Below are positions 34,568 to 44,040 of a stretch of DNA of 64,000 nucleotides, piece by piece; position 1 is the first letter of the stretch, and every line of letters starts with the position of its first letter. A program made the translations under genes and the position numbers. Origin of the DNA: Isoetes taiwanensis (taxonomy: Eukaryota; Streptophyta; Lycopodiopsida; Isoetales; Isoetaceae); the NCBI GenBank assembly GCA_021234155.1, contig JAJEKV010000025.1, forward strand, positions 414,474 to 478,473, in the 5' to 3' direction. The notes below the pieces were generated by a model. The model was not told the DNA's origin, did no database searches, and saw only the letters and a list, made by a program, of their open reading frames with translations.

Positions 34568-36150
34568 TGTTGCACTTAGAAATTAGTCCTAAGGCAACAA
34601 TGCAACCTTTTAGTTGATACTGATTTAGTCTGCTCAGGTCCAATAGTTATGCAACAGAATTATATCCAAGCAAAGGAAAACTTGCATTCAAAGTCATTCA
34701 AAGCCAGGTATAACAAATCAAATACTTTCCACAGTGCCCCACAAAGGAGAATAAAATTTATGGATTAAGTTATCCTAGCAGATCATGCAAATTCTTGAGC
34801 AGAATTTAAGTCCTCCTCCTTCCTTTTTTTTTTTTTTTTATCTCAAACAAGCTATTCAAATTGCCTAAACAAAATGTCTATAGTTGTAATTCCAATCCAA
34901 AATGCAAAACGAAAATGCAAATCCGATCCTTTAGTTTGAAAGGCTTTTATCTCTCAAGTCGATTCAGACCAATATTGTTTTCATTCCTGTCCATTCACCA
35001 CAACTAAGCTTACACATGATTTCCATTTATTTTCTCCATAACCTTGCTTTCAAAATAAGACTCCTCTTGCCTTTTGATTCCGCAATTTCAATGCCTCAAT
35101 TTTCAATTGGTATCCCGACTTCAATGCGCCAAGGACCAACCTGCTGTCTGCCGTTTCTGATTCTTATCATCTCATTATCCTTCCATTCGGTCCGGCAGTT
35201 CTTTCTCCATTCGGCTAGGGAGGTTTGAATATTTCTAATTCAGTCTCCTTTTCATTTGCGAAATCCATATGTCAAACTTTTCTTTGTAGTAATGGGATAT
35301 TCTTTCTGCAGTAGCATGGTTCCTTCAATGATTTCAGAAACTTTGCCCTATTCGATATTCTATGCCCCATCAAAACCATAGTACCATCTTAAAATAATAA
35401 TTCCCTTCTGAAACTACAAGTTACTTGAGACTTCGAACCCATGCCTAGCCCAAAACTGTAAACGATCCAAGTACTCTATAATAATAATGCGGGCAATGTG
35501 AGTATCTTGTCTTCGTCTTCATTTCTTTATTGACCAATGCAATTTGCCCCTGTGAACATAATAAGCTCAATGTTTCATGACTTGTTCCCTTGCTTAGTAT
35601 TGAACATGTATGTAAACTAGCATGATGGAACTTTTCTCATTTGTGTCCAACTGCTCATGCATCAACACTGATCCCATCTGACAAGAATAACATGAACTTT
35701 CCTCCTCCAAATCTGAAAAAACAACTGTCTAAAATGGCCTCTTCCACATATTCAGGTGAATAAACAAATGATCTAGCGACATAAATCTTCTCTGTTTGCC
35801 TACTTCTTACTGAGCTGTAAATATGTTACCTACTTCTTACTGCGCTACTAAAATGCTAACTAGCTCAAATTTTGCCACTGTTTGACAATCCTTATTCTCC
35901 CATTTCAAAACCACTTGAACTTGGCTCAGCATCACTCTGTGGCTATTGTAGCATTTCTGCGCCATGATAGCTCCTTCATGGCCTAAGTGTGTTCATAAAC
36001 ACACCAAGAGGTGGTCCAACCCACCAGGACTTCTTAGAAAATCACAGTTCTGCTCCTAATTATTTCTAGGGAGTAATTTAACCTGCAAAAATAAACTACA
36101 CATTAGATTAAAAAAAAGACTTCTGTTTAAATGTTGCACAGAGTGCAACA
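34568..36150 (-). repeat. 5' LTR, 1,583 bp
   Basis: Intact LTR, TGTTGCAC at one end and GTGCAACA at the other, collinear with 23521-25040 plus 29089-29139. In element orientation it begins with a TGTTGCAC/GTGCAACA hairpin (36132-36150). Followed directly by the CATGC target duplication. Promoter elements were not located with confidence. Confidence 0.93.
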
Positions 36151-36842
36151 CATGCCATGTGGACTCCAACATGCCAAGGTGGCTCAAACATGCCAAGATG
36201 GCTCCAACATGCCACATGGGTTTCATCATGCCATCTAACATGCCAAGGTGGCTCAGACATGTCACACGGGCTCCAACACGCCACCTAGGCTCAAACATGT
36301 CAAGGTGGCTCAAACATGCCAAGATTGCTCAAACCCTCAAACACGCCACCTAGGCTCCAACATGCCACCTAGGCTACAACATGACACCTAGGCTACAACA
36401 TGACACCTAGGCTACAACATGACACCTAGACTCCAACATGCCACCTAGGCTCCAACATGCCACCTAGGCTCATACATGCCAAGGTGGCTCAAACATGCCA
36501 CGCAGGCTCCAACATGCCACCTAGGCTAAAACATGCCAAGGTGGCTCAAATATGCCACCTAGGTTCCAAGATGCTCAAACATGCCTGTGGGCTCCAACAT
36601 GCCACCTAGGCTAAAACATGCCAAGGTGGCTCAAACATGCCACCTAGTCTCCAACATGCCATATAGTCTCGAACATGCCACCTAGGCTCCAACATGCCAC
36701 ATAGTCTCCAACGTGCCACCTAGTCTCCAACATGCCACCTAGACCCAAATATGCCAAGGTGGCTCAAACATGCCACGTGGGCTCCAACATGCCACCTAGG
36801 TTCCAATGTGCCAAGTTGGCCTAAACATGCCATATGGGTTCA
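36151..36842. repeat. 19-bp minisatellite, block 4
   Basis: Continuation of the 21703-23520 array on the other side of the Ty3/gypsy insertion, with the same CTCCAACATGCCACCTAGG and CTCAAACATGCCAAGGTGG units. Three consecutive CTACAACATGACACCTAGG variants lie near 36374-36430, showing local amplification of one variant. Confidence 0.93.
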
Positions 36843-37704
36843 GGAAATAAATGTGCACGAGCTTCATTGGTTATTATTCGACTTCCATATTAATTCGTAT
36901 GATTCAGATCCAAAGTCATGTGGAATAGGCCTGACCTGCACCAATTTCTACAAAATATGATAAACATTTACGAAATTATCTTGTTCACCATTGCAGAGCG
37001 GTTAAACACAAATGCTGCAATATACGTAATTGATTCTTGTGAATTTATTTCCTGCAGATTGTTCAAGAACACTTGTTCAGAGGGCGGCATCAAGGATTTT
37101 ATCGAAACATAATGGAGATTTGAAGAGGATTATCATTGTAGATGATAATTCTTGATCTTAGAAATTGGTCCGCTGTCCGTTTCAATTGAAAAAAGATGCC
37201 AACACATAGAGGTTTCCGACGATCTCTACAAGTTAAATGAATGAGTGGTGCAGCTTCTCAGCTATAAATTTTTAATAATGTCTATTCATTGGAGGAGTAT
37301 GGAGTAATCCCTCCGTTTTTTGTTGCAGCAAGGTCGTTCGGACATACTCTAGAACTCGTCTGTCTCCATCGCTTTTGCTCGTCATCCAGTTTGACGTTCC
37401 CCAAATTAGGGGCAATTTGGCAATTTCTCATAATATAGGGGCATTTTCATATAATATAGGGGCATTTTCATAAGTACCAAGAAATATGGGACATTTTAAA
37501 ACAATTTCCCTAGTATTTTTTGAGTTTAAATATGCATCAAGCAGTAGTTTAACCAATGGCTTAGATGGACGGCTTAGATCTTGATCTCCGTCCTATTCTC
37601 TGATTGGCCCTTAGAATTGACGGTGGAGATTGGCTGTGAGATCAATGGCTAAGATGTCGATCCAAGTCCTGTAATTTCATTGGTCGCCTGAGATTAACTC
37701 TGAG
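36843..37704. other. Spacer, no gene recognised
   Basis: AT-rich. The phrase ATAATATAGGGGCATTTTCAT is duplicated in tandem near 37430-37475. 37550-37690 contains gene-promoter-like sequence (GATGGACGGCTTAGATC, GATTGGCCCTTAGAATTGACGG) without an open frame. Confidence 0.4.
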
Positions 37705-38100
37705 CCTTGTGCTTTTCCTTTCCCTCGAATGGCTATGGCGATGCGAGATCCTTGGTGAAGCTCCCTGCACCTTGTGTTTTTCCTTTCCCTCGAATGGGGC
37801 AGATCCTTGTGTTTTTCCTTTTCCTCGAATGGCTATGGCGATGGCAGATCCTTGGTGAAGCTCCCTGCGCCTTGTATTTTTCCTTTCCCTCGAATGGCTA
37901 TGGCGATGGCGAGATCCTTGGTGAAGCTCCTGCGCCTTGTATTTTCCTTTCCCTCGAATGGCTATGGCGATGGCAGATCCTTGGTGAAGCTCCCTGCGCC
38001 TTGTGTTTTTCCTTTCCCTTGGATGGCTATTCTATTCTATTCTTTCCCTTGGATGGCTATGGCGATGGCAGATCCTTGGTGAAGCTCCCTTGGCTATGGC
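37705..38100. repeat. Tandem repeat, ~65-bp unit, 5-6 copies
   Basis: Unit parts: TTTTCCTTTCCCTCGAATGG, CTATGGCGATGGCAGATCC and TTGGTGAAGCTCCCTGCGCC. Copies run from about 37712 to 38090, some partial. A 185-codon plus-strand frame over it repeats the unit in changing frames and is not a gene. Confidence 0.85.
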
Positions 38101-38989
38101 GATACCAAATCTGGCACAGAGCGACTTTTGACGAAAGAGCAGCAACAGAGCTATGGCGGAGGAGCACCAACAGAGCAGAAACAGAGGTATGCCATTATCT
38201 ATTTTTTCTTATGTTTTTGATCTCTAGTTCTAGCATTACTAACTCAAATCTTTGGGCACTTTAGGAAATGGTATCTCAAAGCAACAAAGGATTCGACTGG
38301 GGTTCTTCGCACCTGGAAGCTCCATTTTGTGAACCAAAGCTTAAGAAATAGAACAGTAAGATCTGGACTAGTTTTTATCTTTAAACTAATTGATCTTGTG
38401 TTAGTTTTGAGTTTGTTCCTTAAATGATATTAAATGATAGGTGACTCTATTTGCAGACGTTGTCTTATTTTGGGAATCAAGGCCAATCAAGGCAGGCTTG
38501 CAGCTTACCTATTGAAGGATTGAATCGGTGCCTACAGGGGGGATACTAAATGTGACACCTGCTTGTCTCTGGGATAACGTGAAACCTTCTCCTTCGAATG
38601 GATCAGAGATGTTGTTTAATGAAACTAAAGGAACAAGCTATTATATTAGATTAGCCTCAAAAAACCCCTTCTAAAATCTGTTGAAGTAAACACAGAGCAG
38701 AAACAAGAAAAATAGCTTATTTCTTTATGTTCGCTGCTTCTCTTTTTAACATTCAATTTGTTTTTCTCAAAATAGATTCAAAATACATCAACAAAATTGT
38801 CTTCATGTTCTTTATACAATGAGCTTGCTCTATATTTTGAATATTGATTCTATGTGTTTCTTTTCCTTTTTTTTTAGGTGAACAATAGCCAAAAACCAAA
38901 GTGGAATTCTTTAATAAATATAAACAGTAGCAAAAAATGAAAGTGGAAAGTGGTCTAGGTGGGAGCAAATGGTTTAAATTATAAATTAG
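38101..38989. other. Spacer, possibly transcribed, no protein recognised
   Basis: Contains AACAGAG..GTATGCC donor-like and TTTGCAG acceptor-like sites around short frames (for example a donor near 38188 and acceptors near 38263 and 38455), as in a non-coding transcript or decayed gene. I found no conserved motif. Confidence 0.3.
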
Positions 38990-39960
38990 TTATAAGACAT
39001 TAGAAACAACAATTGTTTTTCCTACATGTAATAATAATATTTTTTATTTCAAAAGCATGCCACGTGTTAATATCTCATTAATTAAACAACCACATTAAAC
39101 AATCACATTAGAAACTCACGTTTTTTCTACGTGTTATAATATTACTTTTTACACGTCCTTATTTTAGGAAAACAATAGCTAGATTTTAATAACACATGTA
39201 GTGTTTCGTAAATAAAAGAAAGGCTATGCGTGATTTTTTTAATTTTGTAAAAACAACACTTGAAACAACGTGTCTATATTTAGAAAAAAGAACACTTGAA
39301 AACATCATTTTTTTCATTTCCTACGCGTTCTTTTCTTTGCAGTCCTTTATTTTTAGTGTTGTAATTTAGTTTTTCAGGTGTAGTAAAGTTAAAACCTACG
39401 CGTGCTATTTTAAAGATAAACAACGCATGGTTCCACAAAAAACATTGGCCTAAAGACACATTGGAAACATCATCTTTCTTTTTCTATGTGTATTAATAGT
39501 GCTTTTTTACATGTCTTTATTTTAGAAAAACAATAGTTAGTAGCATTAAAAACAATAGCTAGATTTAAGTAACATGTGGTACTTGGTTAAATGACATGTA
39601 ATTTTTTTAAAAAGCCATCTTACTTTGACGTTGTAATTTAAGTTTACACGTATAGTAATATCTAAACCAACGCGTATTATTTTGATGAACAACAACACAT
39701 GGCTCGTGAAAAAAACCACAGTCAAGAAAAAACCACACATTGACAAAATTTTGCGAAAAACAATAGTGAAAAAAAGGACACGTTGACAAAAAAAAAGGGT
39801 GCCAAAAAAACCACAGTGGAAATTTTCTGCCAAAAAACCACTGTCTCTTTGTGCAAATCCGGATAAACGGGCCACGTGGACTTTTGGGGCCATTTTGGTG
39901 TTGTTTTTGGCATAAAACAACACTTCCGTATAAGTAAAAAACAAATGTGGACCAAAAATT
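38990..39960. repeat. Degenerate A/T-rich repeat, ACACGTG/ACGCGT type
   Basis: Recurring AAACAACACTTGAAA, TTTTTCTACGTGT, AACAACGCATGGTTCC and AACAATAGCTAGATTT. The pair TTTACACGTCCTTATTTTAGGAAAACAATAG (39151) and TTTACATGTCTTTATTTTAGAAAAACAATAG (39507) shows a tandem component of about 356 bases. Related to 4650-5110. Confidence 0.55.
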
Positions 39961-40295
39961 GGGGTCAGTGTGTGTATAGAAGATGTGGCGCTGACTGTGT
40001 CAGCTGACATGGGCGTGCCAGCTTATCCTTTGCCAACACACACGCTAACGTGGCAACACGCCATCGCCGTTGTTGAATGACGTCCAAAACACGTGGCAGC
40101 CACATGTCGACGTCGTTCAACGGCGTTAGTCGAATTATGGTAAATAAGCACCCACACATTTTGGTACTCATCATCAAAATGTAATTTGACTCTCTTGCAA
40201 TTAAGCTTTGTGTGAGTGAAGTGGCGTTTGTATATCTCAACGACACCTTTTGCTAGGGCAAGAGCTATCTCTGGAACATACTGATATACAACTCG

Positions 40296-40523
40296 CATAG
40301 GGATGATTCAGCGAACTACCGCATGATCATGGTGAGCCCATTACTCGCAAAGCTTTTAGCAGGTGTGGTGGAGAAGAAGTTAACTCAGTGGGCTGAGGAA
40401 GCTGGAGTGCGTGCAGTTGGCCAGGCGGGGTTTCGCCCTGCCCACTCCACAATCGACCATATATTCACTCTCAGAATCCTTATGGAAGCTACTCGCAATG
40501 CGCGGCGTGACCTGTACTGGTAG
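40296..40523 (+). pseudogene. LINE reverse-transcriptase fragment
   Basis: An open 70-codon stretch reads SANYRMIMVSPLLAKLLAG, then QWAEEAGVRAVGQAGFRPAH and STIDHIFTLRILMEATRNAR, the fingers/palm start of a LINE RT. It matches the same segment of the LINE at 19848-20045 but without its frame breaks, so it comes from another copy. The fragment ends at RRDLYW; the catalytic YADD region is absent. Confidence 0.85.
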
Positions 40524-40976
40524 GGGAGGGTCGCCATCTACCACGCCGGTTTCATTGGCGGTTCATAAGGGAGGGTTCTGGTGGGCTGCAAAGAGGAAGG
40601 CGGAGACTCCTCTAGGGATTTGAATCCATCTGCTTTCTTGCATTTTAATGCTGGAGGTATGTTGGGCTCTCCATTATGTTTTTCGATGTTTTTTCGCAGA
40701 ATGTCCAAATATTATGTTCTAACTATTTGTCTACAATCTCAGGGAATGCCCACCGGAGATGGGCAATTTTTTATCTTTGGATATTCTTGTTATAATAAAC
40801 TCATTGCAAGTCAAGAAAATTACAAACATCCAACTTATGCCCAACAACGCTGGGCACCGTTACGAGTTCCTAATTATAACATTGATGCAGGACAAAGCAT
40901 ACCAAATTGGGCATTTGGTAAAAACTTATTCATAAACTTTGTTATGCATGTGAGGCACACATGGTTTTAGACATAC

Positions 40977-41342
40977 CTATCTCGCAGTCAACATCGGGAG
41001 TCTTTTTCAGAACTTCATCTGCAGTACTTAGATAGGCAGGAAGCTTTACATACTCTTGGGGATGGTCTGGATTGCTAAAGCAAAGGTCGATCTCAGGTAC
41101 ATCACTAGTAACCAGCACTCTTGAAATGGACATCATAACAATTAGCGCATGTACCTCTTTAATTCTAAAGAAGGCAGAGCTCTTCAATATTGGATCCTGA
41201 TAATTGCCAATCCACACTCGGCTACCCCCATCTATAGATTTCATTGTAGAGAGGCATTGGTTAAGTTGGTCCAGATGCACATATGTAGCAAAATAACAGG
41301 GGGTTCCAAGGGGATTTGATATGGATGTAAAAATAACAATTC
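40977..41342 (-). pseudogene. Captured host-gene exon, copy B (open)
   Basis: 366 bases between acceptor GGTTTCAG (before 41342) and donor GTATGT (40976-40971), phase 1 at both ends, open through all 122 codons. Recognisable phrases include GSRVWIGNYQDPILKSSAFF and SDVPEIDLCFSNPDHPQEYV. Composition and the absence of stops indicate a real protein exon of a cellular gene. I do not recognise the family. Copy A has one codon changed to a stop. The exon opposes the plus-strand tRNA-like promoter and primer-site remnants. Confidence 0.55.
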
Positions 41343-41424
41343 CTGAAACCATAGACCCATATATTCCTAAAACAATTGAATGGGTTCTTATAAAAAAAAT
41401 ATAGATTCAAGATAAAAAATAATC

Positions 41425-41506
41425 GCATTAGCTCACTGGGTACATTGGTTAAAGCAGTTTTATTAGGACATTGAGTTATTTTGGTAGAGGTTCGAGCCCC
41501 GGTATT
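41425..41506 (+). other. tRNA-like sequence with A and B boxes (SINE-like), copy B
   Basis: TAGCTCACTGGG (41429-41440) is closer to the A-box consensus than in copy A. B box GGTTCGAGCCC at 41489-41499. No acceptor-stem pairing, so it is not a functional tRNA gene. Confidence 0.5.
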
Positions 41507-41792
41507 TTATATTCTAAAATCTTAGGCAAAGTCGTATAGAGGTTCAATATTCGCTCATAACCTTAGGTGAAATCGTATTTCATATTTCAAAATCATAGGT
41601 GCCTCAATCATAAATGACGATAAGTGAAATGAGAGGTGCCCAGAGGCCCCAACATAACACCCGGACACTTGGATATCACTAGCAGTCTGAGTCAGACGGA
41701 GGGCCTTTTAGTGGTGATTGAGTTGCCATGGGAGGGGAATTTCAATGATTTATAATGATGGGAGCATCATATAAGTTTGGGGAGTGTCACAA

Positions 41793-41804
41793 TGGTATCG
41801 AGCC
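41793..41804 (+). other. Decayed initiator-tRNA primer site
   Basis: TGGTATCGAGCC equals the copy A site (10338-10350) with one A deleted. It again follows GGGGAGTGTCACA. Confidence 0.6.
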
Positions 41805-42710
41805 ATGATCTTGGTAGACCGGATCATAGCATTGTCTATGTCCTAACTCCTTAGGTCACATAGTTACTAGGGAGTTTTAATGTACAAAATTCTCCTAAGT
41901 TCCATACAGTATGCCCAAGTAGCTTCTCTAGGCGAAAAGAGGAGTAACTGGGAAGAGAAATGTTAAGGAGAAAGGAGAGAATATGTTGAGTTTTGGCAGA
42001 AAGAGGTCACTTGCTCTGAGAGTCCATAACTTTTTCTAGGAAGCTCGGATGAGGTCTTGTGCTACTATGTCGAGAATGCTCGAGTTAGCTAGAACCCCCT
42101 AAAATCCCCATTGGGAGATGCTCCAGATGAAAGATTTGCAAAAAATGGAGCGAACAGGGAAAAAGGGCTTTAGAATTTGATTTTAAGGGGCAAAACGCCC
42201 CTACATGCTACTTTATACACGTCCATATAAAAATGCCATATAAATTTTTTTGTATGAAAAAAAAAATTAGGGTTTTGCTCGAGGAGGCACAAGAGGGAAA
42301 AAAGGGATTTAGAATTCGATTTAAAGGGCGCAAACCCCCTATATGCCATCTTATATGCGCCGTATAAAAAAAGCTTTACGCCACCGGACTTTAGAGACTT
42401 AAAACCCATGACCTACCAGCTCTAGCCATAGGCACTTACAACCATGCCAAGCTTTCTTGAGTATGATGTATCTGTTTTGCATACCTATTATACACATCTA
42501 GTACTTTATTTTCCCTATTTTCCCTAGAGCAACCAACTCTGTTAAAAGGTCTATTGTGCGGACTTGAATTCCTAAGCTCTTACCACAAAGCCAAACCTTT
42601 TACTAACACGGTATGCTTCCTTTCAATGGATATAGTAGTTCTCGTACTACTTATCCAATGCAACAAATCTACGAAACTTGTGCAACCATAGCAAGGTGCG
42701 ATTACTCTAA

Positions 42711-43039
42711 CGGTTATTATTGTCATTCAGACCTGGGTTACGCCCCATATTATCGAACTTTGACGATCAGCGATGGAAGGGAACTCCTTTGAGCGAGATG
42801 GAAACTTCTAAGTTGGATTCTCATCCACTATCACCTCTGATATTTCTTTGGGCGAATGTAATAATGTTAAGTTGTTGGCATTTTAAACCAAGAGCTTTAA
42901 ATAGCAGATGTTTGGGTAGCGATTCCCTTTCACGTCGCCTTGGTTTAATCTACACTAAGTCCATATATTCCATATGATCATTATTCGACTCCATATACTA
43001 GGGTTAAGTAGAATTTAAAGAGATGATCGTAGGGAGGGG
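42711..43039. other. Spacer, no gene recognised
   Basis: Unrelated to the flank of copy A. A short plus-strand frame has no recognisable motif. Confidence 0.4.
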
Positions 43040-44040
43040 ATTCATCTCTGACCTGTATCATCGGACCGGGAATCTTCATAGGATCTTAGAGAGTCTACGA
43101 GAATCTACATTGATTCTTGGGAAATCTATGGGAACCTTGAGAGAATCTTGGAGAATCTAACAGAATCTTCATAGAAACTAAGGAAATGTAGGAGAATCTA
43201 CATAAAATCCTGGGGAATTTAGAGGAATCTTTTATGATCTAGGGGAATCTCAATAGAATCCTGGAGAATCTTGAGGACTTTCATATGATATAAGGGAATC
43301 TAGGATAATATACATAGAATCTTGAGAAATGTAGAAGAATCTTGGGATAATCTTTGAAAATCTAGGGGAGTCTCTGTAGAATTTTAAGAATCTAAGAGAA
43401 TCTTTCACACTTATGTGTTTTGCAGGGTAATCTTGGAATCTTAATGGAATCTATGGTACTTTAATTGAATCTAGGGGAATCTTCCTGGAATCTTTGAAAA
43501 TCTAAAGGAATCTCAAGACAAGATTGGAATCTATAGAAATCAAAAGAGAATCTTTGCGAATCTAGAGGAATCCAAGGGAATCTTCATAAAATCTTTGACA
43601 ATCTAGAGGAATCTTGATGGAATCCTGGAGAATTTAGGAAAATGTTCATAAGAACTTAGAGAATGTAAGAGAAGGTACATAGAATCTTGCGAAATCTCGA
43701 GAGAATCTTTGAGAGTCTAGAGAAATCTAAGAAACTCTTCTTAAAATCTTTGAGAATCTCGAGAAATCTTAGAAAGAGAACCTTTATAGAATCTACAGGA
43801 ACGTAGGAGGATCTACAAAGAATCTTGGAGAATCTAGGGAATCTTGGGATAGTCTTTTATAATCTAGAGGAATCTTAATAGAATCCTGAAGAATCTTGAG
43901 GAATTTTCATATAATCCAAGGGAATCTAGGAGAATATACATGGAATCTTAAGAAATGTAGAGGAATCTTGGGATAGTTTTTGAAAATCTAGGGGAATCTC
44001 TATAGAATCTTAAGAATCTAGGAGAATCTTTCACACTGGG
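43040..44040. repeat. GAATCT-type degenerate satellite, ~1 kb
   Basis: Dozens of short units such as GAGAATCTAGGGGAATCTTC and AATCTTGAGAATCTAG, spaced about 10-22 bases. A higher-order copy is visible: about 160 bases at 43255-43410 recur at 43880-44040, both ending TAGAATCTTAAGAATCTAGG-like and then TTTCACAC. No coding potential. Confidence 0.9.

Larger units (their letters stand above)
23521..36150 (-). mobile_element. Ty3/gypsy LTR retrotransposon with a second RNase H, 12,630 bp including a nested element
   Basis: Two LTRs with 8-bp inverted ends (TGTTGCAC..GTGCAACA) bound the element. Five-base duplications CATGC at 23516-23520 and 36151-36155 flank it inside the 19-bp minisatellite. 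Transcription is on the minus strand: 5' LTR (36150-34568), primer site, gag, protease, extra RNase H, RT, degenerate RNase H, integrase, 3' LTR (29139-23521, itself split by a 4,044-bp insertion). Without that insertion the element is about 8.6 kb. LTR copies look a few percent different by eye. Frame breaks in gag, extra RNase H and RT make it inactive. No envelope-like gene and no chromodomain were seen. Confidence 0.93.
40694..42710. mobile_element. 2-kb mobile unit, copy B
   Basis: Near-identical to 9239-11257 over its whole length, with the same end points (TTCGCAGAATG and GATTACTCTAA). By eye the two differ by a few tens of substitutions and short indels. Inserted just beyond a LINE RT fragment. 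It retains the captured exon with an open frame, the tRNA-like sequence and a primer-site remnant with one base missing. Confidence 0.7.

Noticed and set aside
29276-34617. Plus-strand frames across the Ty3 pol/gag region
   Set aside because: Shadows of the minus-strand polyprotein.
37707-38264. 185-codon plus-strand frame over the 65-bp repeat
   Set aside because: Its protein repeats the DNA unit in successive frames; not a gene.
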